In this document: positions 1-11,841 of the stretch, in pieces | Numbering within the stretch: position 1 is the stretch's first letter | Layout of the letters: each line of letters begins with the position of its first letter | Source of the DNA: Corinectria fuckeliana | Lineage: Eukaryota; Ascomycota; Sordariomycetes; Hypocreales; Nectriaceae | Assembly (NCBI GenBank): GCA_019137255.1 | Contig: WPDH01000156.1 | Location: 186,001 to 250,000 of the forward strand | Direction of reading: 5' to 3' | Length of the DNA stretch: 64,000 bases | Made by a program: the position numbers and the translations under genes | Notes under the pieces: generated by a model | Databases searched by the model: none | What the model was told of the DNA's origin: nothing | Seen by the model: only the letters and a program-made list of their open reading frames with translations

Positions 1-413
1 GCCACAGCATAGCGGGCGGAGAATGACGGGTGTGGCTTGAAAACTGGTAGAGTGCGATGCGCCACAGGGGCAAGCACTCACCGTCGCCTATCAGGCAGTC
101 AGTCGAGACACGTACGACCTTTTCTTGTGAGGTTGAAGGAAAAGGGACACTGAGCCTGTCATCGGAAGAAGAGGTTACATAATCTTGAATATTTCTGTTT
201 ACAATAATTGGAACTATTGCTTGGAAGCTTGAGGGGGACTTACAATTTCTGCGCAGGGGTCGCTGACGACTGCCATCTTTGTTAGTGGAGCTACGGCAGG
301 CCTCAGTGTGTCCACTCAAGAACACCTATCCAACTGAACGAACTCCTGGACTCGCGACTCTCTCCAGCCCATTGCCCACAACACATCTCACAATAATCAC
401 CTCCAAACCAAGC
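1..413. other. left-edge spacer and 5' leader of the first gene
   Basis: No gene is supported here. The last ~150 bases before the ATG at 414 are probably the 5' leader of the first gene. An in-frame extension to 279 exists, but its 45 extra residues look like translated leader. Confidence 0.5.
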
Positions 414-1451
414 ATGGCACCCTCCAAGCGGGAAAGAAAGGTCAAACCGCCTAAGGCATCGCCGAAGAACGGAACAGCTCCGCCTTCGCCCTTCAAGCGG
501 CCCCCGGAAGTCCTGGAACCCTTCATCAGCACCCTGGATAAGAAGCACATCTACGTCACGCACATCGACTCGAAGCCCGCCGGATTTAAGCGCAAGATCT
601 TTCTCGTGCCCGTGGGCATGAACATCGGCGTCGTCCTCCTCTTTGCCCTGCGCGTGTTCTGGATCCTGCCCTGGTACACCAAGCTCGTCACTTCGGCGCT
701 GGGCCACCCGAATGAGACGACGTGGACGCACACGGATGGGACGTGGTCCGAGAACGCCTGGGAGGTGGCCAAGCGCGCCTTCACCATGTTCTTCGACTTT
801 GCGCTATTCGTCTTCGTGTGGCCGTGGCCCGTCGAGTTCACCCTCGGCCAGGCCCACGGCAACCCGTGCCAGTGGCGATGGCAGGTCGGCTTCCGGGCCC
901 AGGAGATCTACGTCCGGCGCAGCCGCGACTGGGACCGGGTGCTCAAGGACATCTTCGCCCAAAAGGAATCCAAGACGATCCTGTTCACGTACCTCCGGCA
1001 GGCAACGGCGCCGATGGTGCAGGAGCAGAAGACGGGCTACCTTCTGATGAACGCACAGTGGGATCTCGACTGGGCGGAGATGGTGTACGCCCACCGCCTC
1101 GTCGACAAGAAGGACATCGCCATCGAGGCGTTCAAGAGCCTCGTGCTGGTGCACCACCGCGACTATGGCTGGATGGTCTACGACATGCAGGCCAGCGAGG
1201 CGTCGAGCGAGGACCAGCGACGCCGCCAGGTGTTTGCGTTCCGGGACACTCTAGCGTCTATGGGCAAGGAGGACCTGTTCTACCGCTGGGTGGAGATTGT
1301 CCAGTTTGAGTCGACGCAGCCAGGCGGCTTTGGCCCCGACGAGCAGGAGGTTGCAGCCAAGAAGATCCGGGAGATGTTTGAGGACGAGAACATCAACTTC
1401 GACGACCTATGGAAGGAAAGCGTGGGGGCGATGGGCTTTACAGGAGAATAA
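414..1451 (+). CDS. conserved fungal membrane protein of unknown function
   Basis: A single uninterrupted reading frame encodes 345 residues from the ATG at 414, which directly precedes a Lys/Pro-rich start (MAPSKRERK). A basic, proline-rich N-terminus (residues 1-60) is followed by a hydrophobic segment at about 62-89 and a second at about 121-140 ending in Trp/Pro-rich WPWPVEF. The remaining ~200 residues are soluble, Trp/Tyr- and charge-rich, with conserved-looking stretches such as QWRWQVGFRAQEIYVRRSRDW. This suggests an intracellular membrane protein with a large C-terminal domain facing one side. I recognise no catalytic motif and know no characterised homologue. Coding quality (C/G third positions, no stops, regular composition) is strong. 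An upstream in-frame start at 279 would add 45 residues that look non-coding. Function is unassigned. Confidence 0.85.
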   Translation: MAPSKRERKVKPPKASPKNGTAPPSPFKRPPEVLEPFISTLDKKHIYVTHIDSKPAGFKRKIFLVPVGMNIGVVLLFALRVFWILPWYTKLVTSALGHPNETTWTHTDGTWSENAWEVAKRAFTMFFDFALFVFVWPWPVEFTLGQAHGNPCQWRWQVGFRAQEIYVRRSRDWDRVLKDIFAQKESKTILFTYLRQATAPMVQEQKTGYLLMNAQWDLDWAEMVYAHRLVDKKDIAIEAFKSLVLVHHRDYGWMVYDMQASEASSEDQRRRQVFAFRDTLASMGKEDLFYRWVEIVQFESTQPGGFGPDEQEVAAKKIREMFEDENINFDDLWKESVGAMGFTGE

Positions 1452-1828
1452 GCGGTAGTCTCCATCGACTCTCAGCATGTACGAACAAGATGTAAAGTAT
1501 ATATCGGATAGCTGATACAGAAAGCGAAGATCAGAGGCTAGAAACAGAGTGCGATGGATCTTCATATTCGCTAAGAGCGGAGTAATTGAAAGAACAATCA
1601 AGGAGTCGAGGAGATCTTTCAGCTCAAGTCCAGGCCACACAAGCCATACATACCGCAACTAAAATCTAAGAGCAACCTCACACACATCCCTAAATCCTTC
1701 ATATCCCACCATATCATTTTACCGCAGACTAAAATAAATCCAACTACAGCATATGAAAGCTGCAAATACACTGATACTACAGGAAAAATCAAAATCAATC
1801 TACCGCCCAGGAAAAAGGAACAAGGCAG

Positions 1829-1915
1829 CGATTCGAACCTCGAACCTCCAAAAAACAATAGACGGTGACCGTCCTTCCCGCCCTGCTATAGTTCTCAGCG
1901 ACTATACTGCAGCGC
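1829..1915 (-). other. tRNA-like relic (tRNA-Asp-like?)
   Basis: Read on the minus strand, this stretch has a D-arm-like segment (TATAGTCGCTGAGAAC), then a GGTCACCG segment resembling the anticodon loop of tRNA-Asp, then a B-box-like GGTTCGAATC. The T-stem and acceptor stem do not pair properly and a T-run separates the arms. It is therefore at best a degenerate tRNA or a tRNA-derived fragment, not a working gene. Confidence 0.25.
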
Positions 1916-2099
1916 GTCGAGCTTTCGCCTTCGATTTTTCTTTGCACTGTTCTCCAACCTCGGACGCCGCGCAGTTCCCCCCCGTCGAGGGAAACTAGGC
2001 GGTCTGGCCAGGGGTTGGCAGTGTTTCTGAGGGCAGATTTGTACACGGGGGTCTGTAGTGGCCGAATGCTCGGCGTCGTCTGGACTCGTTCCCGTACTA

Positions 2100-2185
2100 A
2101 CTGGGTGCACCCAGTGTTCCCAGAACGAATCGCTGCAACGCAGAACATTAGACCACTACACCACTCCGGTCAGGGACCTGCCCGC
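2100..2185 (-). other. second tRNA-like fragment
   Basis: On the minus strand it contains TGGTGTAGTGGTCTAATG, a very typical tRNA D-arm/A-box sequence. A TTCTGCGTTGCAGCG segment follows, then a hairpin (ACTGGGTGCACCCAGT) where a T-arm would be expected. There is no canonical B box and no pairing acceptor stem. It is probably a tRNA-derived relic. Confidence 0.25.
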
Positions 2186-4497
2186 TGTTGGGAACGGTAA
2201 AGTTATTCGACCATATAAGACTAAGCGCGGAATGCCAGCTGCGAACATGGCTGGCAGCTGGCAAGTTTCGTCAACCTCTCAGGGTGGCCAGAGTGGATCC
2301 GAGCAAACACAACGCGAAGGACTGCAACACCTTGCTGGCCAGAGAGGCCAGAGAGGTCAAAGGCTAGCTGCGATTGGAGCTTGGAGCATATATAATGCTA
2401 ATGGTGCCGCGACTTTTAGTCTGATCGTCAAAGATAAAGCAAGCTCATGGCTCGTCCATGGAATCGATTGCGATTGATAGCCCGTTGCTTAATCGGGACG
2501 ACAAGAATACTCCGGTCTAATCACGGTGCGCTTGCCACTTGTCTTCAACCGATCCGGATCATATCAGAATTACAAGACCCCATTGGATACCCCTGACTTC
2601 AGGCGGTTCCTTGACGGATTTAGATAGGAGATTAGGTAGACTAGCCATGAAAGCATTGACAAGGACAAGTATAGGCAGCTCGCAAGTAATCAGGTAATAT
2701 GTGTACAAGCAATGCGGTGTAAGTTCGAAGTTATGACAGACGTGTAAGTCGTAATTCGGTTCGGATGGCAAGTCGTCGATGCTGGATAGTCGGGGCAACG
2801 TGGAAGTTACAAACAGGATGGAGGATTCCTCGGTCGCAAGCAGGATTGATGTCCAACTACGAATAGAATGTACGCAGCAAATATATGCAAGACTAGGTAA
2901 GAAGATAGGAACCTGAAAAGAGAAATTGTTGGAGACGAAAGGATGTATTTCCTTATCATGGTGGTCGTTGTAATGAGGGGATGAAATCGGTGGTGGAGAG
3001 CTGTCGTTGGGGTCTTGCCCCGGCCTATGTGGCTTACCTAAGTAAGTAAGAAGTCGGGCCAGGCTTGGCTGTCAAGCTGTCCAGGTTGAGGCTGGAGCCG
3101 CCTGGCTTGGCTCTTGGTCCGTGCGCTTAGACGAGGAGGCTTGTTGGTTGAGTCGCGACTTTCGGCGATTTCCAAAGCAGGGTTTTTTTTGGCATTTGAC
3201 AACGCAGCGGGCGGTGAAACGACAGTGGGAAGCTGGCCAGCCTTGGGTTGTATGTAGCCTGGAGCTGGAGATCTATCTAAGCCAGTAAATTTGAAGTCCC
3301 AAGGAGGATACTGTAGTCTGTCTGGGACTTGGGGCTCATTTGGCATGTTTTTGGTACTTAGTATCAAGTGCTCTACCATGTAATTACTGCATACCTCTCC
3401 AAAGGGCCACATTCTTGTGGTGTACCTAAGGGCCTCCTTTTCTGGCTGCCTTGAGAATGCCGCACGCTTATCATCAGTCTGAAACAGCCCATACTTCGTA
3501 CTTGTCCATCTTCTCAATGACAAGTAACATATCCAGACTTCGCTCCAGTGTTATCGGCTATCTAGTTCATCTACCCAACCCAACCCCTTGCCTGATCCCT
3601 TGCTCGAGGTCACCTTAAAGAACTTTGCATCATCGACCCTTCTTTCTCACTCTCATCGGAGTCCCATCAGTATACCTCTCTAGCTCCAGCCTCAGCATAG
3701 CGCGGGCGGAAAATCCCCCTCGCCGCTCCGCACTCTTACACCTGACCAATCTCCTGAAGCCAACAAGCAATTGCTATCCCCTTTACCAGCGGTGACAGAG
3801 AGAGAGAGAGACTGACAGAGACTAGGCCTTCACCAAAACTTGCGATACCACTCTGCATGCGACGGATATCCCTGACGAGAATCGGGAAACGATTGCAGCG
3901 ACAAACGAACGACCCAAGCCATCGCCCCTGGTCCTCTGCTCACAGGCCACCCCGGAAAAAGCCAGGTCATCATTCGATTCAAACCATCAATGAGTGAGTT
4001 TCTCCCAGAATAGCGTCTGAGTCTCGATTTCATTCCAAGCCGGTAGCTACCTAGTCTATTCAAGCGAGCAATCCCCCTGCCCTTTGTCTCACAGCTCATC
4101 GGCCATTCCCGTTCCCTTGGCTCTAAGTAAGGAGTACCTCAGTCCTCGGACACGATTTGCGGATCGACCAAGTACCTCCTTACCTAGTACTACCTAAGTA
4201 ACTACCTACCTACTACCTACTGAGTACCTACCTACTAGGTACCCGTCGCCCATTGCCCACTGACTGCGCGCCCACTGGCCACTCCCCTAAGGCTAACGGT
4301 CCAGCATCAAGTCTACCTAGCACCCCTAAATTCTGAACGCGCAAAGTAGCCCCCATTCAGGTTCAGCTTCAGTCACGTTGGAAGAAAGTCCCCCTTCCGA
4401 CTTGCATCTCGCCAAACGACACCACCGCCATCTCCTGTCTTCGACCTCGTTCTCCTCTCCGCACCCAAACGCACACACACGCACACACGCTCGAACA

Positions 4498-5790
4498 ATG
4501 TCGTCGGGATTGACGCGACGTCGCGGTGCCGGCGGCGGCGCCACCGGGGCCAACGCAACCGAGGGCGACTCCAGCAACGGCGCTGGAACCAGGAATCCCT
4601 CGTCCAACGCCAGAGACGCTGGTCCCGAGACGGCCTACGAGAGCACCGAGAATGGTCACAAGATCGCCTTCGACCCTCGAGATATCAGCGAGAGCGCCGA
4701 GCGCAGCAAGCAGCCCAAGCTCACCCTCATGGAGGAGGTCCTACTGCTGGGCCTCAAGGACAAGCAGGTACGCGCACGACCAAGGGCTCATATATGCCTT
4801 AGTTCCATCTTTCTATCCGCGATTCTTGCCCTAACCGCCGCGCCGACAACTATAGGGCTACCTCTCTTTCTGGAACGACAACATCTCGTACGCCCTCCGA
4901 GGCTGCATCGTCCTCGAACTGGCCTTCCGTGGCCGCATCGCCATGGAGAAGGACGCCTCGAGGCGACGATTCCCCCTTGCTGACCGCAACATCGAAGTCA
5001 TAGATGACACCCTCACCGGCGAGGTCCTCCTCGACGAGGCCCTCAAGATGATGAAACAGAGCGAAAAGATGAGTGTCAGCTCCTGGATCGACCTCATGAG
5101 CGGTACCTAAACCTTGCCATCCCTTCCCATGCCCCCTTTTATCTGCACTCCGTCGCTGACGTGCCCCTGTTTCAACCCTCCAGGCGAGACGTGGAACTTG
5201 ATGAAGATTGGTTACCAGCTCAAGCAAGTCCGAGAGCGCCTCGCCAAGGGCCTGGTCGACAAGGGCATCCTCCGCACCGAGAAGCGCAACTTCCTCCTCT
5301 TCGACATGGCCACCCACCCCGTCGCCGACGGTGGCGCCAAGGAGGAGATCCGCCGACGAGTCCGCAACATCCTGACCCAGCGTACCGTAGTCCTCAACGG
5401 CAGCCAGTTCCTCCCCGAGTCACTCGAGTTCCGCTACATGCGCAGTCTCGCCATGGTCTGCGCCGCCTACGCCGCCAACGTCCTCGAGAACGCCCTGTCA
5501 ACCCTGGGCCACGAGGCTCGCGAGAGAGCCTTTGCCCAGACAGACGAGCTGCTGGCTGACTACAGCCAGTGGCCCTTTGGCAAAAAGGCCACCGGCAACG
5601 GGATTGGTGCCAACCTGCCCCAAGTGATCGCCGAGGTGAGTTGAGGAACACTAGCACCTGCAACCTTGACAGATACGGTGATTCTGACATTATCTCCCAG
5701 GAAATGAACTCAGGCAAGGACAAAGAGCTGCAGCTAGAGGTTGTGGCGGCTTGCTTGAGCGTCTTCACCCGCCTTGACTCCCTCCTCTAA
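4498..5790 (+). CDS. VPS74: Vps74/GOLPH3 family Golgi PI4P-binding protein
   Basis: Four exons (4498-4767, 4856-5102, 5184-5635, 5701-5790) join in frame to 352 residues, close to the ~345 of yeast Vps74. Family members bind phosphatidylinositol 4-phosphate on Golgi membranes and sort glycosyltransferases into COPI vesicles. The N-terminal ~60 residues are disordered, starting with a basic TRRRGAGGG patch. The GOLPH3 domain begins near residue 75 (LTLMEEVLLLGLKDKQGYLSFW), continues through ALRGCIVLELAFRGRI and GETWNLMKIGYQLKQVRERL, and ends in the conserved VAACLSVFTRLDSLL tail. The three introns are 88, 81 and 65 bp with GT/AG ends; the last exon supplies the family C-terminus, which supports the model. 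It is convergent with the SURF6-like gene. Identification is firm; exon borders are inferred from sequence alone. Confidence 0.95.
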
Positions 5791-6989
5791 ATGGGGCGGT
5801 TCTGGGGCATGCGCGCATATACTCTCGAAGAGCACCATGCCTTGGCTTCTCACCAACTCCATCCCCACATCAACTTGCGCCTAAGCCGAGCCGATGCCAA
5901 GCCGATTCCTCTCCTCCCGACTCTCCGTCCCATCGAACCTTACACTCCAACCCCGTCTTCTGCCGCCTCACCGACCTGATCCCCATGATAGCAATCCCCT
6001 CCACCGCCTTCTCCCCTTCTCTTTAACCCTGGCAGGCATGAAGAACAAAACAGACCCCCAAAATCACCAATCACAGGAATTGTTCGGCTTGGGCCGCACC
6101 GGGGCGTTCCCGTCGTATACGGTAGCTGGTTGAGGCCCCCTTGGCTGAGAAACGCTTCAGCTACGGGGAACTTCCTTCTCCTCCGGCTAGTCGAGATTGT
6201 GAAGCACCGTCATGAGTTGTTGGCGGTGGTTTGCGCGCCCCCTTCTTTTTAGTCCTTTTTTTGTTGTTGAAACCTATTCATTCTTGGGAACGGAGGCGGA
6301 CAGCCTGGCGGACACGAAGTGCGACATGAAAGAGAATGTGTGCGTGTGTGTGTGTGTGTGTGCTTGGGTGTGTGTTTGGGTGTGTGTCTCGGGATGGATG
6401 GGAAGTTGAAAGCCGTGCTGTATGCTGTGGCTCGGGTTGGTACTGTTATCATGAAGCAAAAAAACACAAGGAAAAATAGGCGGCTGTCTATTGTAAGCGT
6501 TTCGATTTGACTTCTCGTCTGCGTTTCCTGAGCCTCATCGTGGGATTGACTTGTTCTTGACTAACAACAAAAATCACAAGTTCCAGGTTCAGAAGTGTAG
6601 TCTGGATCACAGCCATTTGACGCTTAGCTAAGTTTGCATGAAAATGTTCCTGGAAGCTAATGCCCGCCCTTGTCTCATGCCCAGTCCGTTATATACCAGT
6701 AAAAAAATGCCAAACTTGCCGAGCCGAGATGGCCAATTCGCAGTTATCTTGTGTGTGTAGCTATCATCCATCTAGTACACAAATGTACAATGTTGTTCGT
6801 AACGTTTCGCGCCGGATTTGCCTCCTCCCTTCCGCCCCGTGGACTCCGCCAGCGCCGTTTGTCGAGCAAAGAAAGGAGTTTCTTGACGCTTATGCTTGTG
6901 CTTTTGAGTTGCCTTTGAGTTGCTTTTGTCTTCATCTTGACTTTTTCGCTCATGAATTACCGTGTCATGTGGTTTCTCGCCTCGTCAGT
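5791..6989. other. convergent 3' spacer between VPS74 and the SURF6-like gene
   Basis: About 1.2 kb, presumably holding the 3' UTRs of both flanking genes. The only clear structure is the GT-rich tract at 6337-6388. No gene is supported. Confidence 0.6.
6337..6388. repeat. GT/TG microsatellite
   Basis: A (GT)n tract with interruptions (TGTGCGTGTG..., then two GGGTGTGTGTTT-like blocks) lies in the spacer between two convergent genes. Confidence 0.9.
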
Positions 6990-8912
6990 TTACTTCTTCC
7001 GTCCTCCGACGCCCAGACTGCCCTCAAAGCCTGGACGGCCCTTCTTCTTGGTAGAAACACCACCCTTCTTCTTCTTGCCCTTGCCGGCCTTGTGGAGGAG
7101 CTTGTCGTCGCGTCGACTGCGGAGGTTGTCCTCACGCTTGCGCTGGCGCTCCTTCTGGGCCATCTTGACACCGTCGGTGCGGTCTGACCACGCCTTCTCG
7201 CTCTTCTTCTTGGCCGTCTCCTTGCGCTTGACGGCGCGCTTCAGCAGCGCCTCATCGTCGTGGATGCGCTCGCCCTGGGCACGGCGGCGAGCCGTTAGCC
7301 AGAGGTCCTTCTCGGCGATATCGGCTTTCTTCTCCGGGTCGAGCTCTTGTAGGCGCTTCTTCTGGCTTTGGACCTTGATGAGGGCTGTCTTGGGGTCTGA
7401 GGGCCCCTTCTTCTTGCCCTCGCTGAGGACGTAGCTGAGGTCGCGCGACAGCTGGGATCCATCGTCGAAGGCTACGCGGCCGAAGGCAAAATTGCTCGTG
7501 TTCTCGTCCAGCTCCACGGCCGGGCTCATGACCGCCGGGGAGGTAGACGCCAAGGCCTCCTCGCGCTTGCGGTCCTCCTCCAGCTTGGCCTGTTTCCTCA
7601 ACTCTTGCTTGTTGGCCTTGCGCAGGGCCTGCTTCCGCCGCCGCGACTCAATGAGCTCCTGGCGCGTCCGAATGGGCTTGCCGTCTGGTCCGTCGGCTTT
7701 CCTGGCCGCTCGCAGGGCTTCGATCTTGGCAGCAAGGCGGGCCCGGAGAGCGGAAGTGTCGGCGGGGATTTTGATGTGCTTGGGTTTCTCTGAAGGGGGG
7801 ATAGTAGATGATACGGAAGTGGTGGTGCTGGCAGGCTCGCCGAGGGCCTCTGTGGGGGCTGTGGAGGAGTCGTTGTTGTCGAAGGTGGGGGAATGAGGGT
7901 CGGAGTCGGGACTTGAGGTCGAATCGTCCTTCTCTAGACCTGAAATGTCCATAGGCTGCACATCACCGTTGACGGGAGCAGGCTCGTCCTCGTCAACGTT
8001 GTTGGACTCTGGTGCCTTTGCGGCGAGGGCCTTCGCTTGCTTCTTGGCGGCTTTCTTCTGGGGTTTGTGTGTGGGCGCAGTGGCATCTTCTTGCTCGGCT
8101 TCGGGCTCCTCAGCCTTGGTAGACTTCTTGTCGGACTTCTTTTCGACCTTCTTCTCCTTCTTCTCCTGCTTCTTCTTTTCCTTGGCTGCCCTCTTCTCCT
8201 CCTTCTTGGAAATTTTGGGGGCCGCTGCCTCGTCGGTAATTTGGAGCTCGGCCTCGCCATCGTCAAGCTTCTGCTTCTTGTTGGCCTCAGGTGCCTTGAC
8301 CTTCAGGCCCTCGCCGGGCTTTTCGATCTCGACGCCATTGACGGGCTCATAGTCTTCCCAGTCCTCCTCTTCGACGGGGGCAGGAGCAGGGTCGGAGTCG
8401 ACCTCTTCTTCGTCCTCCATCTCACGTAGTTTGCGCTTGTTCTTGGCCCGCTCATCCATCACCTCCTTAGCATTGCGGTTGAGTTCACTGTCGGGGTCGA
8501 GCTTTCCGCGGCGGGCGTCGGCGGCCTCTTTCTTGGACTGCTTCTTCTTGTTCCATTGGTTCTAGCGGAAGAAGGAGCGTCAGTCATGAAGACGCCATCG
8601 CACCACGTGCGTGTGTACAGCGCTTGACATGCATCGCAGAAGGGAAATATCGTGATCGTCTTAATTCGGTGGCGGGGACTGGGTGCATAGGGCAAAAGAG
8701 AGAGAGGAATCGTCAACGTACGCTGGTGTCTTCCCCGTAGTACATTTTGGCCGGTATGAGGCTCAAAAGGCCATCGAAGGCCTTGGCATGGTCACGCAGA
8801 CGGTCCTGTGAGGCATTGCATCAGCTTCCCAGCTCATGGCGATAACCTCGTTGTAGGCGACGGCGGGGCACGAGGACAGAGCAAAACGGACCTGCAGCGA
8901 GGCTTCCGCCAT
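6990..8912 (-). CDS. RRP14: SURF6/Rrp14-like ribosome biogenesis protein
   Basis: Three exons on the minus strand (8892-8912, 8722-8805, 6990-8561) join to 558 residues. The first exon has only seven codons. SURF6/Rrp14 proteins are nucleolar and act in pre-60S (and 40S) ribosome assembly. The diagnostic N-terminal motif spans exons 1-3: LRDHAKAFDGLLSLIPAKMYYGED followed by QWNKKKQSKKEA. The middle (about 70-320) is a highly charged Lys/Glu-rich, low-complexity region. The C-terminal SURF6 domain (about 330-540) has the typical RRKQALRKANKQELRKQ, FGRVAFDDG and DLWLTARRRAQGERIHDD stretches and ends in a basic KKKKGG tail. Introns are 86 and 158 bp. The large exon alone would lack an ATG start, so the two small upstream exons are needed. 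Confidence 0.93.
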
Positions 8913-9720
8913 CTTGGCTGGCTACTACTACTGCAAGAGAGGCGATACCGAAAGACTGCAACTATAAACTCTCTGGGAGGGCGGCTTCGAGACAGTGGTG
9001 CACGTCGTCTTGTGCCGAAAAGCGAGCAGGGTATATGTTGAAAACGGGTGGTTTTGGAGGCGGTCGGCGATTCGACGTCGCAAAAGAAAATGGCAGGCTC
9101 GACTTTTTGGGCAGAACTGATTTTTTTTCCCTTTCCCTCTAGCTGGGTCCGCACCTGAACTGTGGGGACGGCACGCTACCAGAAACTGGAACCGCCCGGA
9201 GGAGACTGAGCTCCACTGTAGCGCACCCCGTTAGGTAGTGTGCCCGCCGGCTAAACCACCAAATACAGTGCAGCACTGCAATGGCGATTCAAGAGGCCTA
9301 TCTATAATGACGATAGCCTCGCGCGCAGCCTCCGCTCCTCGTTTCAAGCACGGAAGGCCCTTGGCTGGAATCAGGGCGAGTTCTTGGTAACTATGACTAT
9401 TGTGTGCACAGGTGTCTTACCTAACTAGGCGGAAACTACCCTCGAGTCGTCAACACCGCCTCAGGCAACTTGACTATCCTGCACACCAACACATGGACAT
9501 CCCTCTTACCCCTTCAAGCATACTTAGCATATCATACAGCATTGTTCGTGCCGTATTTGAAATTCCATGCCAATATTGTAGTATTCGTTATCATGAGGGA
9601 GCACCACACCTTCTGCTCTATGCGCCAACTCCCGAATATAGCGACACCCAACCGGCGCCATTTTGCTAACAGCTAAGGTACGGCAATACTCATGGTCACA
9701 ATCTTGAGTGACCTCGCCGT
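8913..9720. other. spacer between SURF6-like and PDAP1-like genes
   Basis: About 0.8 kb holding the promoter and 5' UTR of the SURF6-like gene and the 3' end of the PDAP1-like gene. A poly-T/CTTTCCC tract lies near 9120-9140. No gene is supported. Confidence 0.55.
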
Positions 9721-10684
9721 CTACTTCTTCTTGCCCTTCTTAGTAGGCGCCGCCTCCCTCTTCCGAGCCTCTCGCGTCTCGAACTCGGCCTTCTTTTGCT
9801 TCTCGGCGGCATCCTTCTCCTCTCGTTCCGCCTGTAGTAAAATCCATCAGCATCTCCCTGTCTTTGGGTCCTCGGGTGGCGAGTGTCAACTTACTTGTCG
9901 GCGGGCCGCCTCAGCCGCTCGCTGCTCGCGAATGATGCTAAGACGGGCCAGATCGGCCTTAGCGTCGTCCGTCTTGCCCTGCGCCTGCAGCTTCATGAAC
10001 TTCTCCTTGGCGGCCGCCGCCTCGAGGGCTTCACGCTCACGCCGGCTGCCGGGAGCACCTATGTTGGCAACGCCCTGGGTGATGTCCTCGACGTTGGTTC
10101 CCTTGGCCTGGTTGTAGGAGGCCTTGGAATGGTTGGGGTTGGCAGGCATGTCGTCGTCCTCCTCGTCCTCGTCGCTCTCCTCCTCGTCGCTAGAGGGCAT
10201 ATCGCCGACCTCGACCGTCTTCGCCCTTGTCTTGGCTATGGCGGCCTCCTTGCGAGCCTTCTTCTCGGCCTTGCGGTCTTCGCGGGAAGCAGCTTGGGCT
10301 TGAGCAGCGGTGGGGGCTTCCTCCTCGCTGTCCTCTTCCGAGTCCTCCTCGGAGTCCTCAGAGTCGTCAGAGTCCTCCTCGGAGTCGTCGTCATCGCCCT
10401 TCTTCTTCGCATCGGTCGCCCAGATGCTCACTTCGTTGCCATCGGCATCGACAGGGCGGATGTCACGGGAAAAGTGCTTGCCACCTGTGGTTTGGACAAT
10501 ACGCATCAGTTTCGGACAGGCTCGAGAAAGTGTGCGGGACCTGTGACGTCGACAGGGAATGGACGGGACGGGATCGCGGGCCTGGGGAACAACGACGGGA
10601 CATCGCATACATACCTCCTCGGGTGTACTTCTTGAACTTGCCACCTCGGCCGCGAGAGCTCGTTCCGGGGGGTGCGCCAGCCAT
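9721..10684 (-). CDS. PDAP1/HASPP28-like casein kinase substrate phosphoprotein
   Basis: Three exons (10615-10684, 9895-10484, 9721-9831) encode 256 residues. The N-terminus is MAGAPPGTSSRGRGGKFKK, typical of PP28 proteins, followed by a GGKHFSRD segment. Residues ~45-85 contain repeated Ser-Glu-Asp clusters, which are likely casein kinase 2 sites. A second acidic block (SSDEEESDEDEEDDD) precedes the conserved PP28 core (about 150-225), with PNHSKASYNQAKG, SRREREALE and MKLQAQGKTDDAKADLARL. The tail is Lys-rich and ends KKGKKK. Human PDAP1 binds PDGF weakly and affects mRNA translation; the fungal role is unclear and is probably RNA- or ribosome-related. Introns are 130 and 63 bp. The GGKHF junction across intron 1 fits the family. 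Confidence 0.88.
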
Positions 10685-11841
10685 CTTGGGTAATGCTTTG
10701 GTTCGGGAAAGGTGGTTTGGTGATGATTTTTCCGTTAGGTTGGATTGGTTCCTTTCAGGCTTGGATGTTTTGAGTCTTGGATGTGTAGGCGGGGTAGCGG
10801 GGTAGCTACACAACGGGAGCAGCTCTTTGGGTGGGCGATGGGAACTTGAGAAGGCGACTGTGGATCACGAGAAGAAGACGAACGATATTTATACTCGTGG
10901 ACTTGTTAGTGTCACGAGTACTCGGATCATTGATCGAGGAGGTAGCTTACGGTAGATCGAGGGGTGTAGGTTTGGAGAAATGGCGACAACCTAGAGGACC
11001 AAGCTAAGGTGCTCATGAAACCAACAAACGGCAGCAAGGTACCTACTTAGAGAACAGGCAGACAGCCACTGCGTGACTCAAAGAGTACGAGGCACATTTG
11101 TGACGGCAAATACGCTATTAGTACCTACGAACCAGCAGTTCCATTCAACTTCATGCCAGGACCATCAGGATCATCAGGTACATGTCTACCTATCTTCGTC
11201 GTTTCGCACTCCGTCGACTCCACCAAGACCGAGATGTGCGAATGAGAGACCCGGAGTATGTCTGCCCGTCACTGATCAGGCAGACGACACGCTGCATGAC
11301 ATCTCACCAGCATTTGCATTCTTGGAGAAGGGCTCTGCGTTTTGTTTGACTCGTACATTCCAGATATAGTGGGCAGTCTGTTGTTTACTGACACATCTGA
11401 TTCCCGAGAAAAGAAGATGCGCTCGTCCGCGGATGGTGACCATTCATTACTACTTAGAAAGCACTTTCCAACGATGAGGGGCAAACCGAATCACCCCGCC
11501 AGACACATGACAAGGGAAATATAACTCTGCCAGAAACAATCTAAGCTGGAAGTCTACTATCTTGAAGCAGTAATGAAGAGTTAATACTGCAATGCAGGTA
11601 ATCGGATGCTCCCCTCTCACTGAATCTACTACCCTAGAGAGCTACAGTGAGCTCCAATTTAGTGGTCAGTGCGGGTGGTCGGTCCAGTAACAATGGTAAA
11701 ATCGTTAATCCGTTCCGATCGCCGGCCCACCAGCTGCAGAGCAGAAAACCAAGAACTGCAGCCGCCAATTTTAATTTCTTTTCTCTTCTTCTTCACTTTA
11801 TGAAACCTACTAGAAATAATCCTTCCAATTCACTCCGGCAT

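Larger units (their letters stand above)
1452..4497. other. 3.0 kb intergenic region
   Basis: No convincing protein gene was found. It holds two tRNA-like fragments (about 1829-1915 and 2100-2185, minus strand), short AG repeats near 3800-3815, and a run of CTACCTA/TACCTAGG-type motifs at about 4175-4245. The last ~200 bases are a C-rich leader of VPS74, ending in CACACA repeats just before its start. A 161-codon minus-strand frame at 3038-3523 has no recognisable features. Confidence 0.6.

Noticed and set aside
3038..3523. 161-codon minus-strand frame in the first spacer
   Set aside because: No domain, no splice partners, mixed codon use; kept only as unsupported.
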